DNA of 17,903 nucleotides. It comes from Ramlibacter tataouinensis (lineage in GTDB: Bacteria > Pseudomonadota > Gammaproteobacteria > Burkholderiales > Burkholderiaceae_C). The stretch is taken from contig DIZF01000080.1 in NCBI GenBank assembly GCA_002427815.1, positions 1 through 17,903 of the forward strand, in the 5' to 3' direction. Shown in pieces: positions 8,275 to 15,168 of this stretch; positions within the stretch are counted from its first letter, which is position 1; each line of letters starts with the position of its first letter. The notes beneath the pieces were generated by a model that saw nothing but the letters and a program-made list of their open reading frames with translations, made no database searches and was not told where the DNA came from. A program made the translations under genes and the position numbers.

Positions 8275-9230
8275 TTGGCGGCCTTTGCTGATCGGGAGCC
8301 GGCGCGGGCCTTGCGGCGCGCGGGCACGGCCGCACTGGCGAGGGGACGCAAGCGTCCGGGGTGATTGCCGTGCAGCCAGGGCAGCACCGATTCCGCCAGC
8401 AGGGTGGCCGCCTTGATCGAGTCCTTGGCACCATGGGCCACGGCGCTGCACAGCGCCTCGATCACGGCCAGGGCGCTGGCCTCGGAGTTGGCGAAGTACT
8501 GGCTGGCGGTGTGCGCGTAGAGCGAGATCGTTGCCACCGCTGCCAGCGGCGATGTGGGCCCGTCGGTGAGCGCCAGCACCGGCACACCGGCTTCATACGC
8601 GCGCCGCGCCAGCAGCACGGTATCGGAGAAGTAGCGCGGATAAGCGATGGCGATCACCAGGTCCGTGGGTGTGAGGCGCGCCATGATGCGCGCGCCGTGC
8701 GAAGAGCCCTCGATGCTCGCCACCAGATGGACATTGTCCCGGTAGCGGTCGAGGTAGCGCTGCAGCAGGCCGCCCAGCCACGCGCTGCTGCCGAATCCGA
8801 TGATGTAGATGCGCCCAGCGGCCAGGATGGCATTGACGGCCTGCTCGCAGCTGCGGGCATCGAGCGACTGCCGCGTCAGGTCGATATTGCTGCCGGCTTC
8901 GTCGAGGGCCGCCGCAAAGACGCCCGCGGCGGTGGCCGGATGCGAGAGTTTGCTGCGCAGCCGCTCGACCGGCGCCAGGGTGGCCTCGAAGCCCAGCACC
9001 AGCGCGGCGCGAAACTGCGCATAGCCGTCGAATTCCAGGGCCCGCGCAAACCGGTTCGCGGTCGCCACCGAGACCCCCACGGTGGCGGCCAGTTCGTCGA
9101 TCGGCATGGTGGCGGCCTGCAGCGGGTGGGCCAGCACGTACTCGGCCATCTGACGGTGCGAACGCGTCAGCGTCGGCAGCACGCGGCCAATGCGCTGGGC
9201 CATGGACGGGTTGCCGGGAAAAGTCGCCAT
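8271..9230 (-). CDS. RpiR-family transcriptional regulator (HTH + SIS)
   Basis: This protein of about 319 residues has an N-terminal RpiR-type helix-turn-helix (about 43-75, with IDELAATVGVSVATANRFARALEF). A SIS sugar-phosphate-binding domain follows at about 130-260 (IYIIGFGSSAWLGGLL, then LVIAIAYPRYFSDTVLLA and VLALTDGPTSPLA). RpiR regulators usually bind sugar phosphates and repress or activate adjacent catabolic genes. The C-terminus is short, basic and Ala-rich. It is the first gene of the peptide operon and its stop overlaps the iaaA start by four bases, so it probably controls its own operon. The start is uncertain. The ATG at 9230 fits family length, but neither it nor the ATGs at 9203, 9281 and 9299 has a good ribosome-binding site. 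Confidence 0.88.
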   Translation of the reverse strand: MATFPGNPSMAQRIGRVLPTLTRSHRQMAEYVLAHPLQAATMPIDELAATVGVSVATANRFARALEFDGYAQFRAALVLGFEATLAPVERLRSKLSHPATAAGVFAAALDEAGSNIDLTRQSLDARSCEQAVNAILAAGRIYIIGFGSSAWLGGLLQRYLDRYRDNVHLVASIEGSSHGARIMARLTPTDLVIAIAYPRYFSDTVLLARRAYEAGVPVLALTDGPTSPLAAVATISLYAHTASQYFANSEASALAVIEALCSAVAHGAKDSIKAATLLAESVLPWLHGNHPGRLRPLASAAVPARRKARAGSRSAKAAK

Positions 9231-9271
9231 CAGGTCGGGGCTAGGGGGGATGCACAAGAATTTACAGAAGC

Positions 9272-9297
9272 GATCAATCATAGCGAAATTTTTGATC
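9272..9297. promoter_or_regulatory. Candidate RpiR operator / operon promoter region
   Basis: The 98-base gap between the AMP-ligase stop and the rpiR start holds an AT-rich stretch (about 9255-9300) that stands out in this GC-rich DNA. It contains a perfect inverted repeat, GATCAA (9272-9277) and TTGATC (9292-9297), with a 14-base spacer. On the minus strand a possible -10 (TAAATT, 9264-9259) lies just downstream with only a poor -35, so the repeat would overlap the upstream promoter part. This is the natural place for the operon promoter and an RpiR site, but the binding motif is a guess. Confidence 0.4.
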
Positions 9298-9328
9298 ATT
9301 CCCATCGCCGAGCCGACAAACCGCCGGT

Positions 9329-10852
9329 TCAAACGCGCCTGTTCACGCCGGCCCAATACGGTTCACGCAGCTTGCGCTTGAAGATCTTGCCGGTCTCCTC
9401 GCGCGGCAATTCGGCCTGGAACACGATCCGGCGCGGCACCTTGAAGTTGGCGATGCGTTCGTGCAGATACGACTGGATCGCCTCGGCGCTCAGCCGCGCG
9501 CCGGCCGCCGGTTGCACCACCGCCAGCAGCGCCTCGCCGAACTCCTCGTGGGGCACGCCGAAGACGGCGCAATCGGCCACGCCCTCCATCTGGACCAGCA
9601 CGGCTTCGATCTCGGCGGGGTAGATGTTGACGCCGCCCGAGATCACCATGTTGGCCTTGCGGTCGACGATGAACAGAAAGCCTTCGGGATCGAGGTAGCC
9701 CATGTCGCCCAGGCCCCACAGGCCGTCGTGCTCGAGCTGGCGGCGCGCCCCGTCATTGTTGCTGTAGGTGAAGTCGGGGACGCCGGCGTTGCGCGCGTAG
9801 ATCAGCCCGACGCCGCCGGGCGGCAGTTCCTCGCCGGTGCCGGAAACCACTTTGAGCCGCGTGCCGGGGGTAGCCCGGCCGGCCGAGCCCGGCTTTCTCA
9901 GGGCGTCGGCGCTGTCGATGTGGGTGACGTAGCCCAGCTCGCTGGCGGCGTAGCTTTCGTGGATGACGGGGCCCCACCATTCGATCATGCGTTGCTTGGT
10001 TTCAACGGGGCAGGGCGCCCCGGTGCAGGCGATGTACCGCAGCGACCGCAGGTCATGGGCGCTGCGCACCTCGGCCGGCAATTGCAGCAGCCGCCGGAAC
10101 ATGGTGGGCACCAGATAGGCATGAGAGATGCGCCGGGATTCGATGGCGCGCAGGGTTTCCTGCGCATCGAATCGCGGCTCGATCCACAGGTGAGCGTCGT
10201 TCAGGACCGCCTGCATCGCGTAGCTGGACGGGGCCGCGTGATAGATCGGCGCGCTGAGCAAGGCACGCATTCCCTGCTCGATCCCCAGCGCAATGCGCAT
10301 GGTCTGGGTCGCGGCGGCGGTCTGTTCCGGTGACGGCGGCTGGCGCCGGATCCCCTTGGCCAGGCCGGTCGTCCCGGAGGTGTAGAGCATCGCGCTGCCC
10401 GGGCGTTCCACGGCGACTGGAGGCCGGGGCCGGGCATCGCGCCAGGTCTCCCACGATTCCTGCCCCGATGCGACTCGGCTCGATGCACCGTGCAGGTCAA
10501 AGGCAATGCGGGTGCGTTCCCGGGGCGCGGCCACGAACAGGTGAACCGCAGGCGGTACGCCTTCGCGGATGGTGTCCACCAGATGGGCATGAACGACCAG
10601 CACCTTCGCTGCGCTGTCGCGCAGGATGTGGCCCACCTCGGCGGACTTGAAGTGCCAGTTGATCAGGCAGTAGTAGGCGCCGACGCAACGCGCCGCCAGC
10701 ATCAGTTCGAGCAGCAGCGGCTCGTTTTGCAGCATGAGGGCGACCACGTCGCCCGGGCCGACGCCGAGTTCGCGCAGCGCCGACGCGGACCTGGCGCACC
10801 GGGCGTCGAAGTCCGCTTCCGGCTCGGCATCAAAGTAGATGGTTGCGCTCAT
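9329..10852 (-). CDS. AMP-dependent acyl-CoA synthetase/ligase family protein
   Basis: This protein of about 507 residues belongs to the ANL superfamily, which activates a carboxylic acid as acyl-AMP and transfers it to CoA. With the ATG at 10852, the P-loop YTSGTTGLAKG is at 157-167 and motif A5 YAASELG is at 301-307. Motif A7 GDMGYLDPEGF begins at 382, the hinge region FIVDRKANMVISGGVNIYPAEIE follows, and the catalytic lysine is K489 in EETGKIFKRKL. An in-frame ATG at 10906 exists, but the 10852 start has AAGGGG and GGAG close upstream, and the family-like sequence begins there. No thioesterase, dehydrogenase or ACP gene is nearby, so the substrate cannot be called; fatty, aromatic or steroid acids are all possible. 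It has its own gaps on both sides and seems unrelated to the peptide operon. Confidence 0.9.
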   Translation of the reverse strand: MSATIYFDAEPEADFDARCARSASALRELGVGPGDVVALMLQNEPLLLELMLAARCVGAYYCLINWHFKSAEVGHILRDSAAKVLVVHAHLVDTIREGVPPAVHLFVAAPRERTRIAFDLHGASSRVASGQESWETWRDARPRPPVAVERPGSAMLYTSGTTGLAKGIRRQPPSPEQTAAATQTMRIALGIEQGMRALLSAPIYHAAPSSYAMQAVLNDAHLWIEPRFDAQETLRAIESRRISHAYLVPTMFRRLLQLPAEVRSAHDLRSLRYIACTGAPCPVETKQRMIEWWGPVIHESYAASELGYVTHIDSADALRKPGSAGRATPGTRLKVVSGTGEELPPGGVGLIYARNAGVPDFTYSNNDGARRQLEHDGLWGLGDMGYLDPEGFLFIVDRKANMVISGGVNIYPAEIEAVLVQMEGVADCAVFGVPHEEFGEALLAVVQPAAGARLSAEAIQSYLHERIANFKVPRRIVFQAELPREETGKIFKRKLREPYWAGVNRRV

Positions 10853-10897
10853 TGCCCCTTGCTCCGCGTGAAGGTCGCCTGTCGCCGGGTCGCGTGA

Positions 10898-10930
10898 CAG
10901 ACTCATGCAGGGTCGGGACCGGGCAGTCTG
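10898..10930. repeat. Inverted repeat upstream of the AMP-ligase gene
   Basis: In the gap between the DUF6494 stop and the AMP-ligase start, the arms CAGACT (10898-10903) and AGTCTG (10925-10930) are perfect inverted repeats. They flank an inner GGTC-GG-GACC element. No T-run follows on either strand. It could be a weak transcript-end structure for DUF6494 or a regulatory site for the ligase; six-base arms can also occur by chance. Confidence 0.3.
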
Positions 10931-10943
10931 AGCGCCGGCGGGC

Positions 10944-11150
10944 TTATTGCAGCCTGATTTCGCCGTCGAACTGCACGTTCAGTTTCAGCCCGGCGATTTC
11001 CAGCGTCATCTTCGCCGGAAAGCTCTCGGTGCCGGCAATCGCCCCTGCGGCGATGGCTTTCGCCACCGCCTGCTCGATGTCGCGCTGCGAGCTGACGCCC
11101 ACCGTCTTCAGGAATTTGCGGATGCTGATGTTGAATGCTTCTTCGTTCAT
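10944..11150 (-). CDS. DUF6494 family small protein
   Basis: This 68-residue protein of unknown function matches my memory of the DUF6494 family. It begins MNEEAFNISIRKFLKTVGV and ends with a short beta-rich segment (MTLEIAGLKLNVQFDGEIRLQ read in parts). The first half looks helical (SQRDIEQAVAKAIAAG) and the second half like two or three strands. There is no signal peptide, membrane segment or cysteine. The ATG at 11150 is preferred to an upstream in-frame codon at 11180, because GGAG lies six bases before it and family members start at MNE. It follows the radical SAM gene on the same strand with a 94-base gap, so it could be cotranscribed with it, but nothing proves a functional link. Confidence 0.8.
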   Translation of the reverse strand: MNEEAFNISIRKFLKTVGVSSQRDIEQAVAKAIAAGAIAGTESFPAKMTLEIAGLKLNVQFDGEIRLQ

Positions 11151-11244
11151 GTGCGCTCCAGTCGTTTGCCACGCGTGCAATCGTTGGAACCATTCTATGG
11201 CCCGCCTGCTCGACCGGCGCGCGGGCGAGACGATACGTCAAGGT

Positions 11245-12426
11245 TCAGGGCATGATTTCGACGTATTCGTAGACTTCGCAGTCCATGACCTGTTTGCGCA
11301 CGGGAAGAGTCGCCTGGTCGAACCAGGCTTGCGGGTCGCGCTTGTCGATTTCGCGCCCCATGAAACGGATCAGCTCGCAAATCGGTTCCACGACCTGGGT
11401 GCGGTAGCGCTCATCCTGGTTGACGTAGCCCAGGTACAGGTTCTTCATGCAGTTGCCGCGGCACCAGGAGAAGGCCTCGCAAGCCTGGCAGGGCATTGCC
11501 GGCGTGGCTTGCAGGGGGCTGGCGCGCAGCCAGTTGCTCTTCACATCGCCCATCTTCATGGCCGGCGCATACAGCATGTCCGGGCAGGGATAGATCTCGC
11601 CGTTGGGCATGACGTTGAGCAGGTGGGTGGATACGCGGCATTGTGTCCGGCCGGCGCAGAGCTCCTGTGCGCGGCTGGGGAACAGCTTGTTGCGCACCAT
11701 GCCCATGAGCGGAATGACCGGGTAGAGCCGGTCGGTGCGCGAGAAGAACTTGTCGATCAGCTGCACCAGCACGGCCCGGCGCTTGTCGACGGAATCGCCC
11801 CCATACATTTCGTCGGCCACGAATTGCCAGTACAGATAGTCGAACGGCGAACCCTCGCTCACCAGCTGGTCGAGTTCCTCGAAGCAGGTGTCGGGGTTGC
11901 CCCAGGTGACCCGCGCCGTGATCGTGCCGGCTATCTTCCCTCGCACCGCCTGCAGGTTCCTGATCACCCGGCGGTAGACGCCGCGCCCCCGATAACCGTC
12001 GGTGGTGGCCTGGCCGCCGTCGATCGAAGCCAGGACATTGGACAGGCGGCTCAGGGCCCAGTCGGGCAGCTTGTCGATCAGCGTGGCGTTGGTTTGCAGC
12101 TGGAAGCGAAAACGGGGAAAGCGTTGCATCACCTGCAGCATCAGGGCCTTGTTCAGCGTAGGCTCGCCGCCGTAGAAGGTGACGTAGACCTCCTTGCCCT
12201 GCAGGTGACTGTCGATAAAAGCGCCCAGCTGGTCGACGTCGTACTCGACATGGACTTGCGATCCCAGCACCTCGCCCACGCCCAGCGAGCAGTAGCTGCA
12301 TTTGAGGTTGCACTTGAGCGTGGTGAGCAGCTGCAGCTCCACCCGGCCGCCGACGATGGGCTCGGGGTCGGACGAGAGCGCCTGCGATGGCGCGGAAAGG
12401 AATTGGATCGGGGTCTCGGTGGACAT
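11245..12426 (-). CDS. Radical SAM protein with SPASM domain, substrate unknown
   Basis: This 393-residue protein has the radical SAM CxxxCxxC motif at C39, C43 and C46 (CNLKCSYC), which holds the 4Fe-4S cluster that cleaves S-adenosylmethionine. YGGEP follows at 85-89. The C-terminal part is a SPASM domain with many cysteines: C257, C263, C281 (in MPNGEIYPCPD), then C313, C316, C322 and C326 in a Cx2Cx5Cx3C pattern, enough for one or two auxiliary clusters. SPASM enzymes include anaerobic sulfatase-maturing enzymes and maturases of ribosomal peptides and of PQQ or mycofactocin. No sulfatase or obvious precursor peptide is nearby. The start at 12426 is the only ATG near the conserved core and falls 53 bases after the AsmA-like gene, but it has no good ribosome-binding site. 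Confidence 0.9.
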   Translation of the reverse strand: MSTETPIQFLSAPSQALSSDPEPIVGGRVELQLLTTLKCNLKCSYCSLGVGEVLGSQVHVEYDVDQLGAFIDSHLQGKEVYVTFYGGEPTLNKALMLQVMQRFPRFRFQLQTNATLIDKLPDWALSRLSNVLASIDGGQATTDGYRGRGVYRRVIRNLQAVRGKIAGTITARVTWGNPDTCFEELDQLVSEGSPFDYLYWQFVADEMYGGDSVDKRRAVLVQLIDKFFSRTDRLYPVIPLMGMVRNKLFPSRAQELCAGRTQCRVSTHLLNVMPNGEIYPCPDMLYAPAMKMGDVKSNWLRASPLQATPAMPCQACEAFSWCRGNCMKNLYLGYVNQDERYRTQVVEPICELIRFMGREIDKRDPQAWFDQATLPVRKQVMDCEVYEYVEIMP

Positions 12427-12478
12427 GAGGCGGCGGTGACGCAGATGAGTTACAGCACGCCAGTGTAGCCACGCACTG

Positions 12479-13759
12479 TCAGTGCGCTGCCTTGCCGTCT
12501 GGTTGGGGCGACTCGTTGCCAAACAGCTTTCCGACCGCGCGACCCACGCCGGCGCCCAGCACGGTCCCGATCCCGGGCAGTATCGCCGTGCCGACTGCGG
12601 CGCCTGCTGCCTCGCCGGCCACTGCGGACATTGCGACAGATATGTGTTCCCTGCCGAGCGGGCCTGAAACCTTCACGGGCACGCCCACCAGCCCGCCCGC
12701 GAGATCGACGGTCATCTCGCCGTCGACATGCCGTTTCGCGACGATGGCTTCGCCCTTCGCGGTGAAAGACTCGCCTTGAGCCTGGATCCCGGTGAAGCGA
12801 ATCACCATGCCCTGGTGCGTGTTCTGGGTGTCCATCTGGCCGGTCAGGGAACGCAGCGCTGTCTGGCCCGCATGATCCTTGCCGAGGCTGTGGATCGCCT
12901 TGTTCACATCGACATGCAGGAGCGTGGCCTGCGCCATCTTGAAATTCGTGCGCGTGTGCAGCGAGCCTGCCAGTTCGCCGATGGTGTCGCCGCTGCCTGA
13001 AATCAGGGTCTGGCCCGATGCTTTGCCGCTCACCGGCGAATGCGCCTTGAAAGAATCCAGGGCGCTCGCCACCTCGATGTCGTGCGGCGCCAGCTTGCCC
13101 GACAACTGCATGCGACCGTTCTTGTCGCGTGCCAGCTCGACCTGGCCGTTGGCGGTGCCGCCGCCCAGCTGCATTTCGACCCGCCAATGGTCGGGGCCCT
13201 GGCGCGCCAGTGTGAGCCGGGGCGCCGGCTGCACCCCCGAGCGAACCAGTTCGGCCTGGCGCGGCAGTCCGTCTGGATCGAAGAAGGCGTTGCCCTCGAA
13301 CTCCAGTTCCTTGCCGTAGCGCGTGATCCAGGTCAGGTGCTGGAAGTGCAGCTGCTGCATCGGCACCGGCATGGATCCATCGATTGCGGCAGGCTTCACG
13401 TGCAAATCAAGCAAGGACAACTGCGGGATCACCGCGCCATCGATCTCGACATCGCGCAAGCTCAACCGGCGCCTGAGCAATTCCGCCCAGTCCGGATGCG
13501 CGACCAGCAGCCTGAGGCTGACGGGCTGATCCTGCACGGTTGCCACGTCGGCCAGCACGAGTTCGGGCTGGGGCCAGAGCTGCAGGTGAGCGGAACGCAC
13601 GGTCACCGTCACGCCGAGGCTCTCCTTCGCTGCGGCTGAGATGCGCGAGGCCAGTTCCTGGTCGCTGGGCACCAGCCGCATGAAAGCGCCGATCGTCACC
13701 GCTGCCAGAGCCGTGAGGCCCAGCATGACCACCAGAGTCCAGCGGGCAGCGCGTTTCAC
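12479..13759 (-). CDS. AsmA-like membrane-anchored protein
   Basis: This 426-residue protein has a short positive N-terminus (MKRAARW), one membrane helix (about 8-27) and then a long, probably periplasmic part rich in beta-strand patterns. AsmA-like features include the region around SRISAAAKESLGVTVTV, repeated xVEIDGAVIPQLSL-type segments, and the late segment SGKASGQTLISGSGDTIGELAGSL. AsmA-family proteins are thought to take part in outer-membrane lipid transport or biogenesis. The C-terminal 50 residues are unusual: small residues spaced like a glycine zipper (VAGEAAGAAVGTAILPGIG, then GAGVGRAVGKLFG). The gene starts with GTG at 13759, chosen because it keeps the charged residues before the helix; an ATG at 13726 would begin inside it. 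The family call is moderate and the exact role unknown. Confidence 0.75.
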   Translation of the reverse strand: MKRAARWTLVVMLGLTALAAVTIGAFMRLVPSDQELASRISAAAKESLGVTVTVRSAHLQLWPQPELVLADVATVQDQPVSLRLLVAHPDWAELLRRRLSLRDVEIDGAVIPQLSLLDLHVKPAAIDGSMPVPMQQLHFQHLTWITRYGKELEFEGNAFFDPDGLPRQAELVRSGVQPAPRLTLARQGPDHWRVEMQLGGGTANGQVELARDKNGRMQLSGKLAPHDIEVASALDSFKAHSPVSGKASGQTLISGSGDTIGELAGSLHTRTNFKMAQATLLHVDVNKAIHSLGKDHAGQTALRSLTGQMDTQNTHQGMVIRFTGIQAQGESFTAKGEAIVAKRHVDGEMTVDLAGGLVGVPVKVSGPLGREHISVAMSAVAGEAAGAAVGTAILPGIGTVLGAGVGRAVGKLFGNESPQPDGKAAH

Positions 13760-13827
13760 GATGGTGACGCTCTTGTCTGACGGTGTTTTTGCCCAGCCGG
13801 ACCGGGGCGGATGCGAGTGCGTTCGGT

Positions 13828-13848
13828 GGTGATCATGATCGGCTCACC
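13828..13848. promoter_or_regulatory. Palindrome upstream of the AsmA-like gene
   Basis: The 185-base gap between the methyltransferase stop and the AsmA-like start contains a perfect 10-base palindrome, GATCATGATC (13831-13840). It is overlapped by wider arms GGTGA (13828-13832) and TCACC (13844-13848). It lies about 70 bases upstream of the GTG start on the minus strand, a sensible place for a regulator site. I see no convincing -35/-10 pair next to it. Confidence 0.3.
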
Positions 13849-13915
13849 GACAGTCTGCGCACAGGCCAGGCGCCGGCTTGTCAGGCGATGCCGCTGCCGG
13901 CCGTAGTCCGCTTCG

Positions 13916-13933
13916 AGCGCGACAGCTCGCGCT
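13916..13933 (-). terminator. Hairpin downstream of the methyltransferase gene
   Basis: Twelve bases past the methyltransferase stop, a perfect seven-base stem AGCGCGA/TCGCGCT (13916-13922 and 13927-13933) closes a four-base loop. It is strong and well placed to mark the end of the transcript. It lacks a run of U afterwards, so it is at best an imperfect intrinsic terminator or a 3-prime stabilising hairpin. Confidence 0.4.
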
Positions 13934-13944
13934 GGCGAACGGGG

Positions 13945-14613
13945 TCATCGACGGCGCGCCACCATCCCGATCAGCGCCGAGCGCCCGCTGTGCCCGCTGC
14001 CTTCGGCCACGTCGGCCTCGTATTCGCGCAGCTCCACGATCTCCATCTGCGCGAAAGCCTCGCGCAGCATGTCCTGCGTGTACAGATGCGATGCGATCGG
14101 CGGGCCGCCGGTCTTGTACTCGAGCTGCTTGGGCGTATAGCCTTGCAGCAGCAGCACGCCGCCCGGTTTGAGGCAGCGCTGGATGTTCGCGAACAGGCGT
14201 GCGCGCAGCGCGGGGTCGGCGAACTGCACGAAGATGGCCGCCACCCCGTCGTACACGCCCTGCGGCCAGGCGAGGGAATCACAGTCGGCGACCGCATAGT
14301 TGACGTGCGCACCTTGCTGCGCCGCCAGCCGGCGGGCCTTGGCCACGCCCGCTTCGGCGAGATCGAAAGCATCCACCGCCAACCCCTGGCGCGCCAGCCA
14401 GACGCTGTTGCGGCCTTCGCCGTCAGCGACACACAGAACGCGTTGGCCGGGCCGCCACACATCGGCGTGTTCGCGCAGCCAGGCGTTGGGCTCGGTCCCG
14501 AAGACATAAGTGTCGCCCTCGAAACGGCGGTTCCAGGTGGCGGCAGGGTTGGAAAACGGGCTTGGGGCTGAGGTGCTCATGTGACGGCGATCGGGAGGCG
14601 GGGAGCCAAGCAT
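13945..14613 (-). CDS. Class I SAM-dependent methyltransferase
   Basis: This 222-residue Rossmann-fold methyltransferase resembles the TehB/UbiE-like group. The lead-in segment WNRRFEGDTYVFGTEPNAWL is characteristic of a bacterial subgroup of unassigned substrate. Motif I is VLCVADGEGRNS (59-70), with the SAM ribose-binding acid in DAFDLAE (81-87). CLKPGGVLLLQGY represents the later strand 5 region. There is no signal peptide or membrane segment. I chose the ATG at 14613 because GGAGG lies eight bases before it; the next ATG (14580) has no such site, although homologues I remember begin closer to it. The gene lies 40 bases after the small membrane protein gene on the same strand and could share its transcript. 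Confidence 0.88.
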   Translation of the reverse strand: MLGSPPPDRRHMSTSAPSPFSNPAATWNRRFEGDTYVFGTEPNAWLREHADVWRPGQRVLCVADGEGRNSVWLARQGLAVDAFDLAEAGVAKARRLAAQQGAHVNYAVADCDSLAWPQGVYDGVAAIFVQFADPALRARLFANIQRCLKPGGVLLLQGYTPKQLEYKTGGPPIASHLYTQDMLREAFAQMEIVELREYEADVAEGSGHSGRSALIGMVARRR

Positions 14614-14653
14614 ACAGGCACCCTCCCGTCCCCGCCGTCAGGCAGCGCAACCT

Positions 14654-14908
14654 CTAGTCAGGAGCCCAGTCCTTGGGGTTGGTGAGGACCGCAAAGATGC
14701 CCGATACCACAACGCCTATTGCCAGCACTGCCAGGGTGACCTGGCCACCCAACTGGGTGGCGAATTCGCGGCCACCGCCGAACCAGGCCACCACGAAGGT
14801 GAGAAGGGCGAACGCGAAGCAGCCCAGGGCGCCAATCGAAATGAAGAACAGGTTGGATCTCCTTGGCACGTGTGGCACGTGGAGGTCGTCAAAGTGAATG
14901 GAGTGCAT
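14654..14908 (-). CDS. Small two-helix membrane protein, unknown function
   Basis: This 84-residue protein is one I do not recognise. A polar, histidine-rich N-terminus (MHSIHFDDLHVPHVPRRSN) precedes two hydrophobic helices at about 19-43 and 54-76, separated by a glycine-containing loop (FGGGREFATQLGGQ), and the tail is NPKDWAPD. It should sit in the inner membrane. The ATG at 14908 has a very good AAGGAG site; an in-frame start 14 codons earlier would place that site inside the gene. The untranslated leader can fold so that AAGGAG is paired (see 14915-14933), suggesting controlled translation. Confidence 0.75.
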   Translation of the reverse strand: MHSIHFDDLHVPHVPRRSNLFFISIGALGCFAFALLTFVVAWFGGGREFATQLGGQVTLAVLAIGVVVSGIFAVLTNPKDWAPD

Positions 14909-14914
14909 AAGACT

Positions 14915-14933
14915 CTCCTTTCCTGACAAGGAG
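14915..14933 (-). promoter_or_regulatory. Leader hairpin that would hide the ribosome-binding site
   Basis: On the minus strand, CTCCTT (14933-14928) is followed after seven bases by its perfect complement AAGGAG (14920-14915), which is the ribosome-binding site of the small membrane protein gene. A second short inverted repeat, GGGAA-AC-TTCCC, lies just upstream and shares one base with the first stem. The pairing is seen directly; a switch or thermometer role is inferred. Confidence 0.45.
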
Positions 14934-14953
14934 GGAAGTTTCCCCCGCATGTG

Positions 14954-14982
14954 ACTATGGGTCGCGATCGGACGAATGCAAA
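14954..14982 (-). promoter_or_regulatory. Candidate sigma-70 promoter of the small membrane protein gene
   Basis: On the minus strand, TTTGCA (14982-14977) and CATAGT (14959-14954) are 17 bases apart, each matching four of six consensus bases. Transcription would begin near 14947, giving a leader of about 39 bases that includes the ribosome-binding-site hairpin. The match is modest and rests on spacing and position. Confidence 0.4.
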
Positions 14983-15121
14983 CCGATCACGCCCCGGACT
15001 TGACCTGGATCAGCCTTGCTTCTCGACCGGAAGATTCCACCGCCTTTCGGCGATCGCATCTCGACAGTTCGCCGCCAGGGCGGTCACGGCCATGGGCACG
15101 CAAGCGGCGCCGCTGTCGCGC

Positions 15122-15149
15122 TTGACAGGCAACCAAACGGTTGCATAAT
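15122..15149 (+). promoter_or_regulatory. Promoter of the arsR-SRPBCC operon
   Basis: A perfect -35 box TTGACA (15122-15127) and a -10 box CATAAT (15144-15149) are 16 bases apart. The expected transcript start is near 15156, only about 13 bases before the ATG at 15169. No ribosome-binding site fits in that leader, so translation may be leaderless or nearly so. The operator palindrome fills the spacer between the two boxes. Confidence 0.75.
15129..15144. promoter_or_regulatory. ArsR operator palindrome
   Basis: GCAACC (15129-15134) and GGTTGC (15139-15144) form a perfect inverted repeat around AAAC, exactly between the -35 and -10 boxes. Its last base overlaps the -10. A dimeric winged-helix repressor bound here would block RNA polymerase, so autorepression by the adjacent ArsR protein is the natural reading. 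Confidence 0.7.
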
Positions 15150-15168
15150 TACATGCGTGAATTCCGAC

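Noticed and set aside
7261..8451. A 396-residue reading of iaaA that begins inside rpiR
   Set aside because: The first 59 residues are an out-of-frame reading of the rpiR end with no conserved content. The GTG at 8274 starts just before the conserved AIHGGAG core.
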